From NCBI GenBank assembly GCA_037893245.1, contig JBAIAA010000454.1, forward strand, positions 294,059 through 358,058: a stretch of DNA of 64,000 nucleotides. Direction: 5' to 3'. Position numbers and translations under genes: made by a program. This stretch comes from Crossaster papposus (taxonomy: Eukaryota; Echinodermata; Asteroidea; Velatida; Solasteridae). Under the pieces are notes generated by a model, which made no database searches, had not been told where the DNA came from, and saw nothing but the letters and a program-made list of their open reading frames with translations. This document shows positions 1 through 9,900 of the stretch, piece after piece; the first letter of the stretch is position 1; the number at the start of each line of letters is the position of its first letter.

Positions 1-279
1 TATACAGATAGATCATGGCTAAATAGCGTTTAGAACCTACTAATAAAATTGTTTTCGGCGCCGGCTAAATCTCCACTACCAAAACATTTAATTGATCCCA
101 AGTTTGTCCTCCTATGTCTTTTCCAACCTCTATGCTTAAACTGTTAAGTGCAGTTTTTGTCATCTCTTTCATGCTCATAACTGCAGTGACATGATCAGCG
201 TCCCAGGATTTTTTTTGGTTTTAGACAAAACTCGAGCGACAAAGTTACCTCGGCGCCGTGAGTGACGGTTAGTACCCGA

Positions 280-301
280 CCGTCGCCTAAAAAGGCGACG
301 G
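280..301. repeat. perfect short hairpin
   Basis: An 8-base arm CCGTCGCC and its exact complement flank a TAAAAA loop. No function is assigned. The rest of 1-600 shows no recognisable gene. Confidence 0.5.
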
Positions 302-595
302 ATATCCTGGGGGAGCAGAAGCTGTCCCTAGACCTTCTGCAGCTGCGTTAGTTAGAGCATGTTCAGCTCGCCTAAGATTAGAAGCCTTTCCCCCGACTCC
401 GACATTGTCTTGCCTCACCAAAAAGTTATTCGCGCCCACGTTCACGTACGTGCAGCGCGCATTTTTTGTTTTTACATACATGTAAGGGTACTAAAATTTA
501 TGGGCCAAGGGTACGTAGTGTCGACGCAGATATCCCAGCCCTTAACCTGGTAAATTTGACAATGAACCCGCGTCCGTGACCCGGAAGCGGAAACA

Positions 596-726
596 TAATA
601 GAGATATCTCTAATTCAACCGAAATAGAAATATCTCTATTTGTAATAGAGATCTCTCTATTTGTAATTGAGATATCTCTATTAGAAAAAGAGATATTTCT
701 ATTGTTAATAGAGATATCTCTATTTT
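596..726. repeat. array of AGAGATATCTCT palindromes
   Basis: At least five imperfect copies of the self-complementary word ATAGAGATATCTCTAT occur in about 130 bases, separated by short A/T spacers. A weaker related stretch lies at 6450-6520. Confidence 0.8.
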
Positions 727-887
727 AAAAGTCAACTATGCACGCCATAACGTATAAAACTGGGGGTGTCGCCTTTCTGTATGGAAAACTTCTTGGGATT
801 TGCACTCTCCGGAATCCCAAGCACGATCACTAAACCCTGGCTGCGACAACTTGTGAACGATAGCCGGGCTAGTGTACCAATTATCTA

Positions 888-1110
888 TACTATAAAAGAT
901 GACAAATGCGCCATCTTGTCCCTGGGCGCCGCCATCTTGGAACGCAGGGCCGCGCCATCTTGGAACACAGGGCCGCGCCATCTTGGCGCGTGGTTGGCGC
1001 CATGTTGGCTTTTGGTCGGGCGACTTGTCGCCGCGCGCGTGTGCCGCCGGCGTCGGTGCGGCGGGGTGCCGGACCGTTCGCGACGGGGAATCCCCCGGGG
1101 AATCCCCCGG
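888..1110 (+). promoter_or_regulatory. CpG-rich promoter-like segment with TATA, YY1-like and NF-kB-like words
   Basis: TATAAAAG lies at 891-898. CCATCTTG, the YY1 core, occurs at 911, 932, 955 and 978, with CCATGTTG at 1000. Two GGGGAATCCCC words, matching the NF-kB consensus, lie at 1085 and 1097. The stretch is far richer in CpG than its surroundings. No convincing coding region follows on either strand, so it may drive a non-coding transcript, belong to an element, or be chance. Confidence 0.4.
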
Positions 1111-1510
1111 GGAATAAGATTTAAAAAAAATCGTATTCGTCCGTGGTGAGATTTAAAAGAAACGGACGTTACCGATAAACGCGTAGTCGCTTTTCGATTG
1201 CCTGTCGATGTCTGCGGGCCTTTTTGCGCGAACTATTGCGTTATTTTTGCATTGTCTTTGACCGGAGTTCGGGCCGAAGCCTTCCCGAAATCGTACTGCC
1301 GTAACTCGGTTGCCGAATTGTTGGCCGTTTGCGATTAAGCGGCGGCTACATGCGTTACGCGAAGCCTTCGCAAATTAATTGTATCCGCCTTGCTTGCGCG
1401 GTGGCCGAGTTGGTGCCGAGTTTGTTGTTGGCGATTGGGCGGCCCGTCCCGTGTTATTTGACCTTTATACTCCATTGGTTATTGCGGAGTTTGAGCGCCA
1501 GCTTCGTTTT

Positions 1511-2037
1511 CGGCTTTGAATTTCGTGCGCGTCGACCACATTGCAGTCACAGGCTTGGAACGTTAAAAAATGATTTATTCCTTTCGTGTTGCCTTTTGGG
1601 CAAATTTCGTTGCTTCACATTGTCGATACTTAAATATTACAACATTATCTGTCTCAAAACACTCCGAAACATATCGCTATTGCCTCAATTTTAACTTTGA
1701 TCGTGCAAAAATGTCGCGAAATTGTATGGCGATGGTGGATATGAATAGGCAAATTAGAAACGTGACTACGTTTCGGCTTCGGATTTGCCTCCGAATTCCT
1801 GCGCGTCGACCATTTTGTAGTCACAGTTTTGGAACGTAAAAACAATGATTTATTCCTTTCGTGTTGCCTTCTGGCAAAATTTCTTCCTTTCACATTGTCA
1901 ATACTTAAATATTACAACATTATCTCTCTAAAAACACTCCGAAACGTATCGCTATTGCCTCAATTTTAACTTTTATCGTGGAAAAATGTCGCGAAATTGT
2001 ATGGCCTATCGTGGATATGAATATTCAATTTAGAAAC
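1511..2037. repeat. tandem duplication, unit about 263 bp
   Basis: Two units begin with CGGCTT and share GCGTCGACCA, AGTCACAG, GGAACGT and long matching stretches to ATGTCGCGAAATTGTATGGC. The divergence is low. No gene was recognised in it. Confidence 0.8.
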
Positions 2038-2289
2038 GGGACTGCCTTACGTCAGTTGAGGGCGCACTGTCAGACGGCCGGTCTGTTGGTTTTTTCAATC
2101 GTAACGACGTAAATCAGAAACCCCGAAGTGGTTCGTATTGTTTCCCGTACGATTCATGTTAAAAAATCACGAGACGCAGGCAGCATGCAAGCAAAGATGA
2201 ACTGCCTATTGAGTATTATTAGTTCGGAAGTCGGGAAGTATTTTTACAAAGATTGTTTGTTATTCAGAGTCGATGGTATTCTACGGAGC

Positions 2290-2478
2290 CCCTAAAGGGA
2301 CATATGACGAATACAAATCACCGTTACGAAATAATTTGAGTATTTTATTTCGTGCACTCAAAATAACTTATTTCGTGAGCTCGAAATGTTGTCGTGGCCA
2401 CGAAATGACTTCGTGCGCTCCAAGAATATCTGTTCGTGAGCTCGAAATAATTTCGTGCGCTCGAAATACTTTCTAGCT
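2290..2478. repeat. short-period array of CGTGAGCTCGAAAT
   Basis: Degenerate copies of a roughly 20-base word containing TTTCGTG and GCTCGAAAT repeat about seven times. Confidence 0.65.
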
Positions 2479-2576
2479 GGTACTCTACTCGCTAAGTTTC
2501 GCGATTTGTTTGTCGTACAATCCATTATGTTTTTAAGACGTCAACAAGGTGTATCTATAAGTTACGATTTCACCCA

Positions 2577-2614
2577 GCTAGCAGGTGCCGCGCGAAGCGC
2601 GGCATCCTGCTAGT
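2577..2614 (+). mobile_element. Helitron-like 3' terminal hairpin
   Basis: CTAGCAGG, then the hairpin TGCCGCGCGAAGCGCGGCA, then TCCTGCTAGT. Helitrons end with a GC hairpin a few bases before CTRR, here CTAG followed by T. A related hairpin (CGCGAAGCGCGG) lies at 18500-18540. No Rep/helicase sequence is visible, so this would be a non-autonomous end. Confidence 0.4.
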
Positions 2615-2626
2615 CAATATAAACGA

Positions 2627-2970
2627 TTATGTCCTCAATGTTCCAGCCCTTTCAAAAGGAAGATGACTACTTGGCCATGCTAAAAGGTTACATGGATGGC
2701 TCGTCGCATCATACGCGATTGACGGTGGGCTGAATTGGTCTGAAGTGGCCCTTGACCCGGTAAAGATCTGCCAGCTACAGGGTACCCGGATTCGGATTTG
2801 TTCAATAAGAAGCATTTTAATCCCCATTTGGCAGCCTTCAGTGGCGTGTATTGTTTGAAATCCAGTCGCCCTTTAAATGTTATCATAGTCTCGTCTGGTG
2901 AGAGGTTTTGTCCAGGATTATGTAAGTTTGACAAAACAAGGGCCATATGATGTCCAGCAGGGTGCGGCAT
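2627..2970 (-). mobile_element. piggyBac-type transposase fragment
   Basis: The minus strand encodes PGQNLSPDETMITFKGRLDF followed by KQYTPLKAAKWGLKC. PiggyBac transposases have NLSVDExMxxFKGRxxxKQYMPxKPxKWG in the catalytic region. The frame changes after about 65 residues, where IFTG-like sequence resumes in another frame. Ends are not seen, so it is a degraded internal piece of a DNA transposon. Confidence 0.75.
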
Positions 2971-3096
2971 TTATACAGAGTTTGTCAGGGGTAGTCTCGT
3001 CAGCTCTATTGTTGGTAAGGTAAAACAAATAATACAAATTAAGCAAAAGGTTTTACCGGAACGTATTTGCGTTTTTAATTTACAGCATTTGCTAGA

Positions 3097-3222
3097 ATAT
3101 TAGTATTTGCTCCATTTGGTATGAATAAAAATGAGTAAATGCTTCAGATTTGCAGTATTTACTCGTAATTTTTCAAGGTTTGGTCGGGGCTACCTTTAAA
3201 AAGAAGAAGCAAATACTAATAT
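3097..3222. mobile_element. short TIR element, family ATATTAGTATTTGCT, copy 1
   Basis: Ends ATATTAGTATTTGCT and its complement bound about 126 bases; TGGTCGGGGCTACCTT lies inside. The copy at 35667-35794 shares the ends and interior. Confidence 0.75.
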
Positions 3223-3862
3223 GAAAAATATGAGCTTTTGTATAATGTGGCTAGGCAGGAGCAGTGGGAATGAAAGCCGATTGTATTTGTGTGACGTAAA
3301 GTCACATTGGTAAACAGAGTGTATGCTTCATTGAGTTCATATGGCACTCTTGGGATTGATAGGGTTATAGTGAAATTCAAACATCGACGTAAATGATATT
3401 AAGAGAGACATCTACACGGGTAGCAACCGTCGATCAAGATCAGAGTGCCGAAATGTTGGATTACGTACAACTGGTAATTACCTGCGTAGACTGACATTTT
3501 GGTTTATATCCTCTCTTTCCACGTTGCTTTCATAAGATCCGTAGTGATATCACATTATCATCAATCATTAAAACATTAAAACATTAAACCCTCCTTCGAA
3601 ATAAAGTGCCTATAAACTTGTAGTGCGAGTAGTTGATGGCGAGTAAATGATATTTTCTGGGATTTCTAGGACTAGGAAACACAGCAAGTTTTCAATTGTT
3701 GATAATTACCAGAATCACCCACAGTACTGGAATCCCCAACATGTACATTTGATACAGAGGATGTTTCCAGGCCAGAATTTGTTAGCACATTGTTAGCACA
3801 CGAAGATGATGATGATGCCCAGCGGTGATGTTCAGTAAACTTTCTAAGATTCTGTTAACAAA

Positions 3863-4326
3863 TATTTAAGCCCTATAATTCCACTTTCTGTCTTCAACAC
3901 GATCTGGTGACCCTCACCGCTGAATAATATACGCCACTAAATTAGTTTGTTTAATAGCGTGCACGTGAGAACCTTGACGGTAATAAGTGACCGAGCATAA
4001 TAAGTGACCCATAATAATAGTGCTAACAAAGGAACAGCGAAGAATAATTAGCAATCCTCACGAAAACCTAAATTAAACAAACGCAACCTTTTTCAATATT
4101 TAAGCCCTATAATTCCACTTTCTGTCTTCATACTAACACGATGTGGTGAACCTCACCGCTGAATAATATACGCTACCAAATTATTTTGTTTAATAGCGTG
4201 CACGTGAGAACCTTGAACGTAATTAGTGACCGAGCAGGCTCCGCCCATAATAATAGTGCTAACAAAGGAACACCGAAGAATATTTAGCAATCCCCACGAA
4301 AACCTAAATTAATGAAACGCAACCTT
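3863..4326. repeat. tandem duplication, unit about 230 bp
   Basis: Two consecutive units both begin ATATTTAAGCCCTATAATTC and share TGTTTAATAGCGTGCACGTG and AATAATAGTGCTAACAAAGG. Differences are scattered substitutions and small indels, so the duplication is real and not recent. The flanking stretches 3230-3860 and 4330-4800 show no gene. Confidence 0.85.
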
Positions 4327-4810
4327 TTCCCCGCCACAATCACGCACGACAAATAACGCATTTCATGCTACTTCGCAGATACGCATGCCGCAAAGAAAAC
4401 CCAGTTTGTCTGTGTGTGACCAGACAAAGGAAGAATGTTATACACGATAGGTATTGGTTAGTTCAAGGTTAATTTATTACAGCATGGGGAGTAGGTGTTG
4501 CACACAATGACACCAAGTATGTCACCCAAAAACAATTACAAAAACAGGTATTTAGTAAACAAACTTTAAACTAACTTCTAATAAGACAAAGTTTGTTTTG
4601 GGTTTCTGTCCGAAAAGTATACTTCAACGGAAAGTCTTTCAGATGGCCAATCATTATTTCACTCTCAGCTCTATAAGTGAAACATTGCATTCATTTATAC
4701 GCCATGCAACAAATACTACACTACGTGGTTTTCCTATGCGATACTGCAATTAAAATGATTTTGAACATTATTAATATAAAACGCAAACCAGAATTGAATT
4801 GTAGTCAAAG

Positions 4811-4966
4811 TAGGATTTCAAAGTGAACAAAGACATCGACAAGGCGGGACTTGAACCTGCGACCCCATTAATACCGGACCGGCGCTCTACCAACTGAACT
4901 ACCTTGCCCTATGTTGGCAGTCTCCCAAATTGTCGGTATCTTTGTTCAAGCGCGCTAGGATTTCAA
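4811..4966 (-). mobile_element. tRNA-derived retroposon with target duplication and inverted ends
   Basis: On the minus strand GGCAAGGTAGTTCAGTTGGT (A box) and GGTTCAAGTCC (B box) form acceptor, D and T stems of a tRNA. The anticodon stem is broken. The unit is flanked by an 11-base direct repeat TAGGATTTCAA (4811-4821, 4956-4966). Inside these, GAACAAAGACATCGACAA and TTGTCGGTATCTTTGTTC form an imperfect inverted repeat around the tRNA part. It is best read as a short SINE and not a functional tRNA gene. Confidence 0.75.
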
Positions 4967-5835
4967 CTGTAATATTATGAATAACATTTATTTAGGGCAT
5001 AATGTTTTATACATCTGTAGCAGAATTTAGCGATTTTAATTTAGTTACACCTTGACCCCTTGAGGGCCTATGCAGCTACGGACAATAATCTTACACGCAG
5101 AAGTCATTTTAGGCATTAACAAAACACTTCCAATTTGAGCAAACCAAAACACGGTTTCTGTCTATAATTACAAAATATTACTTTAACTGTTTATTATGTA
5201 TTTTGTGTTAAATTAAGGCCAACGGTGATTTAAGATATTTATTTTTAATTGAGCAGAATTCTAAAACGCATCCAGCAGAATGTATCTGAGCTAGCAGCAG
5301 CTAAATAACAATCACAAACAATGTACACCACATGGTTTTACTAAGCACAGATTGTTTTCTTCATTTGAGCCCAATGGGCCGTATTTGTGAAAGTTGAAGG
5401 CGCTGTGATCACGGTATTGGGGGTATAATTAAAACTGATTAAAGATAATTCACGTCAGTTTTCTTCCAGCTCAACAATTTAATTTTTCCAATATTCCATT
5501 TTTAGATAACACTAAAGTTACTAAACAACTTCATAAAAAGCGCCCTACAGCGCTCTCATGCGACCAGGAACACGATGCATTTCAAAGATGTTGCTTAAGC
5601 ACAATAATTGCTTCAGCACAACAACATTGCTTCGTCAAATTAGTTTACCAGCCACAACTTCATGTGATCTACCGTGCATTGTTTAGGATTGATATTAAGC
5701 TGCAGCATTCAGCATAACAATACCATGGAATTTCGGCCTCTCAGCAAATGTCGGTACTTATAATTAAGCAGCTCTATATGAAATTAGGCCAAGCTAGTCA
5801 CCGTGTCATTGTCCGCCCTTATTCGAGTCCAGGGG

Positions 5836-6052
5836 CCAATTTCATGGAGCTGCTAAGCACACAAAATTGCTAAGCATGAACATTCTTCTTTGGCAAAAAC
5901 AGGATTACAAACCAAAATGTTCAGGTGACGTGTATTGGTTGTGACTGGTATTCAGCTGATTTTGATTAACATGAAAAGTACATGGAGTTTGGGCTGATAA
6001 CCTGTTTTGTACTGAGCAAGATGTTTTTGTGCTTAGCAGATTCATGAAATGT
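5836..6052. mobile_element. TIR element, family CCAATTTCATGGAGCTGC
   Basis: The left end, with TTTCATGGAGCTGCTAAGCA, is mirrored by TGCTTAGCAGATTCATGAAA at the right. Related pieces with GCTTAAGCACAATAATTGC and CACATGGTTTTACTAAGC lie at 5270-5720, and with CTTATTAAGCACAACAATTT at 32960-33150. No TSD is defined. The rest of 4970-5830 is AT-rich without a gene. Confidence 0.65.
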
Positions 6053-6149
6053 TCCTGTTTGCTCTGAGGCTACAGTAAACAAGCACTGGGAATGTTGCAA
6101 CGAATGCACCGAAACTACATTTAATTGGTAATAACGTCAGCTCACAAGA

Positions 6150-6345
6150 TTCGTCTTTAGCGAGCAGCCTAGTGGTTACGGTTTGTAACTCATCGAACCC
6201 AGCTGCTGGCCATATGCTGTGTCCTTAGGCAAGCCACTTCACCCCACTTGCCTCTCTTCACCCAGGAGTATAAATGGGCACCGGCATTAGCTGGGGAGTA
6301 ACCTGCGATGGATTAGCATCCTATCCAGGAGGAATATAAATATTA
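6150..6345 (+). mobile_element. tRNA-type SINE (family A), copy 1
   Basis: An A-box-like GCAGCCTAGTGGTTACG and B-box-like TCGAACCCAGC are followed by GTCCTTAGGCAAGCCACTTC and CACCCAGGAGTATAAATGGG. The same body is found at 52645-52885, where the copy runs further to GTAAAGCGCTTCGAGG and AAGCGCTATATAC, a tail shared with L2-like LINEs. Confidence 0.7.
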
Positions 6346-6676
6346 TCAGTCGTTTTATGCTAGAGAAACATGAGTTAAACCAGCCTAGGCTTATGAGTCA
6401 CATTGACTCGTGACAGGTTTTACTTTTTTACTGACTTACGCGACGATTTTCTTTTTGAGATATATTATATCTAAATGAAAAATAGTGATATCTCTAAAAT
6501 ACATATATCTAAATAGTTAGAGAAAAAATAGAACCATTTGTGCATGGTGTTGAAGTCTACCGGGACTGTTACCATTACCGGCACGCTTGTAACGTGGCGT
6601 TATATAAACGCCTCGATTATTATTACGGTGGGTACTGGGATCGGCTGTTCACTTTCAATTCTTGTTTCGCCGTCGC

Positions 6677-6988
6677 TTATTTTGACTGCGTTGCGTGATT
6701 CGAATCACTGGCGACGGGTGAAACTACGGGTGTGCCGACGGTCGTGCCCGTTGCCGTCTCCAGCGACAGGTCGACCTCGTTAACGTGAGCGGACCGGACC
6801 AATTCGTCCTCCCTGCGTCCCATGGCTGGCTGATGATTGACTTCGGCCGGCGAGCAGCCGCAGATGAGCCCGCAACACCACACGCCCAGGTTGCAGGTGC
6901 GCGTCCTAAGCTGACTGCGCGTCGGTCCGCTCGACAGGCGCTTATCGTTTTCCTTTTTTTCTGGAATGTCTTCCAGACTCTTTTCAAG
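6677..6988 (-). CDS. GABBR2: GABA-B receptor last exon: end of coiled coil, tail and stop codon
   Basis: The acceptor tttgtag is followed by LEKSLEDIPEKKENDKR, in phase with the preceding exon and continuing its heptads. The tail has a cysteine-rich patch (CNLGVWCCGLICGCSP) that could be palmitoylated and ends SDSNHATQSK with TAA at 6677-6679. The GC-rich codon use differs from the AT-rich introns around it and supports coding. No AATAAA was found close after the stop. The 4.6-kb intron before it contains a SINE, a LINE fragment and nested foldback elements. Confidence 0.82.
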   Translation of the reverse strand, partial: LEKSLEDIPEKKENDKRLSSGPTRSQLRTRTCNLGVWCCGLICGCSPAEVNHQPAMGRREDELVRSAHVNEVDLSLETATGTTVGTPVVSPVASDSNHATQSK

Positions 6989-9900
6989 CTACAAATGAAG
7001 AAACAAAAAGGAGAAGTAGTGTGACTAGAATCGTACAGCTTCAATATTTTAACGTCCTACAGGCATTTATTTGGCATACAGTATACACTGTACTACACAA
7101 TACCAAATTAACAGAGGCCAGTATAGTAAAAGTACTGAATACTACAGTTTACTTAAGTAGAAGTTTGTAGTATTGGGAGATGTTAGGGTTAAGAGATTTT
7201 CACTTATAGTTGCAAAAAATAATATATGGTTTTTTTCTGAATTCTGTTTTAGGCGCAAGGGTGCATGTCTCGTCGTGCGCCCTCTCGTGATTTCTTATGT
7301 GTTAAGTCTCTCTCCCTTTTAGAAAAAAGGGGGCGTGTCCCCCCCCCCTCCTCCCCCTGGATCTGCTCATTATGTATGTTGTGTATGTAATACATGTGCG
7401 ACTTTTCTCCTCTTCTCCCCCCCCCCCCGCTCTCTCTCTCTCTCTCCTTGCCCCCCCCCTTTTTTTAAGGCTAGGTTCGGGCGGTCAGTTCTTGATACGC
7501 GAAACTTGTTCTTAATTATAATAATAAACCATTCTTGTATAAGGCGTATATCACCATGAGGTCCCTATGCGCAGTCGTGATATCAACAATTGTACAAATT
7601 GAACAGATATGTTTTGTCTCAGCCTGTTTGACAACATCTGGTAGGTTATTCCATAATTGAACAGCAGCTGATTGAAAGGAGCAGGAACCATAGGACTTAG
7701 TTTTAGTAACTGCAGGAGTCAACAGAATGTTTGGTACTCCTGAACTAAACTTTGAAGATAAGCAGGGGCTATACCATGAATAGATTGATAAGTAATAACC
7801 GAAACTTGAGTCATCTCGGTTTTATCATCGTTCAATTTCAGACAGTAATTTGTTGATCACATGTTGATGTCTTTCAAGCAGTCCAGAAGCTGAGCAACCC
7901 CTGATGATCTTTCATCTTGTTTGAGAATGATATAAAGTTGGGTGTGGTCAGCATATATCATATTGGATATTACATGGTGATTAATGACATCCTCCGGTGA
8001 TGAATAAAGGGTAAAGGCTAAAGGGCTAACAAGTTACAATCGATCCCTGTGGTACTCCACGATCTTGGAAGTAGGGCGATAATTCGCCTTTGCCAATGAC
8101 AATTGACTAAGACCCGTCTGTGAGGTACGTCTTGAACACCAAGTTTCTTACTCAGGCGTTGTATCAAGATATCGTGACTGATAGTGTCAAATGCCGCCGA
8201 GTAATCAAATAGTATCAAGATAGTCTCTTGTCTACCGTCTAGCGCCAGAAGAAGATCACTATACACCCGAAGCAACGCCGTTTTACAGCCGTGATGAGCC
8301 CGGTAAGCTGATTGTGCAGTTGCATACAACAAATTATGCCGATCCTGGATTTGCAGGGCCACCACCCGTTAAATTGTCTTTCTTATGAACTTTTTAAGCT
8401 CTTCAGTGTCAAGTTTTGGAAGGTTTCAATAGCGGACAAATGTGCTAGTGTTTCAATGAATCTGAACATTAATCCTTTTCCAGTAACAGTTCAATTATGC
8501 GAGTCATTGTTTGAGCAAGTTTTTTGCGTTGGAATGGCGGCAACAAGACACGAGCACACGGACTAGGATCACACCCAGCGTACCTATCCATACCCACAGA
8601 CATATAAACGCATAGACCGCCAGGTCCTATTCAAAACTACAGGAGCATTTTGTGATTTGCGCGGCGCCCGACTAAAATACCAACTATGGGCGAATTTACC
8701 CGTCGGTATAGGAAATTTGTAAAAACCCGAAGAGTTCCAGTCAAATAATTATATGAAAGCATTTAGCGAATATACAAAAATACATAATGTTATATCATTG
8801 GCCATGTAGATTAAGCATATCCAGTGTCAATCGTGACACTTTTAAATTAGGACTTTTAGGCCGGCCCATTTTTGTGTTAAGCGCGTTGCCCAGTATGCGC
8901 ACCTCTCGTAAAAAGTGCGCGGTGCGTTGCCCGTCGAACAAAATATTCTGTACAAAATTGTATGAACGTGTCGTTTTGCCCATACTTTTTTTCCACTCAC
9001 GGTTTTGTGCACATACGCGTTTATTATGTCTATGTCAATATCAGACGAGTTTCGCGCGCGTGTACGTAATAATACGCAGACACCGGAACTCATGAAGGCA
9101 ACGACGACGAGCGAGAGGAGACCTATAATATATTATGCCCTTTAAAACAAGATTCCCACAAACAACAAGATCAGTGTTAGTTGTTAGACAGTGAAGGCAT
9201 CGTAGTCATGGAGTCTCACTCTGTTATGAATATCACATTGTTTTCGCATTCAAGAAAGAGGATATTAAGATAAAAGTGATTATAATTATAATAATTGGGG
9301 AGACTAATCATCGTTACTCACAGCTGGGATGCTGAATTGCAAAGGACGCGGCTACAACGTGGTCGAGCCGCTGGCACGTAAAGGCGCCTATGGCAGCCGG
9401 CCACATCGACTCATAACTATTATGACTACGGAGCTCAGCCTGAGATCGGAAGTGGCACAGGAGAGATAAACCCTCGTGGCACAGGGAGATTTAACGCACA
9501 ACTCTACTCACAGTATGGGCCAGGCCGGGAATCGGACCACATTGGTGAGAGGCGAGTGCTTTACACAAAAGCCAACCATGCCACCCATTATGTTTGTGTC
9601 TTAAGTATTTGGGATAATGATCAGGTTACATTAGTAAAGCATTTAGTGCAATTTTTAAATGAATACAAATCCCTTAAATTAAGGTTAAAATGTGTCACTC
9701 TGCTTTCAAATCAAAGGGTCGAAAACAGCGCAGAATGCACCACAGACATCTAGAATTCAAAATTGCCAGGGCCCTAAGGCGGCCCGGAGGCGATATGTTG
9801 TTCCATAGGCCTACCACTAATGGCCCTGTCACACCAGAACGTTTTAGGCCAACGCGTGAGTAGCGCGTTAAAAATAGTTGATACGCTGGTAAACGCTGAA

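Noticed and set aside
766-1149. 127-codon plus-strand frame
   Set aside because: Overlapping frames are also open through the CpG-rich tandem repeat; the peptide shows no recognisable domain.
4841-4913. Functional tRNA gene on the minus strand
   Set aside because: Acceptor, D and T stems pair, but the anticodon stem does not, and the unit has retroposon borders.
8787-9095. Overlapping 83-102 codon frames on both strands
   Set aside because: No recognisable motif and no phase-compatible splice sites with the receptor exons.
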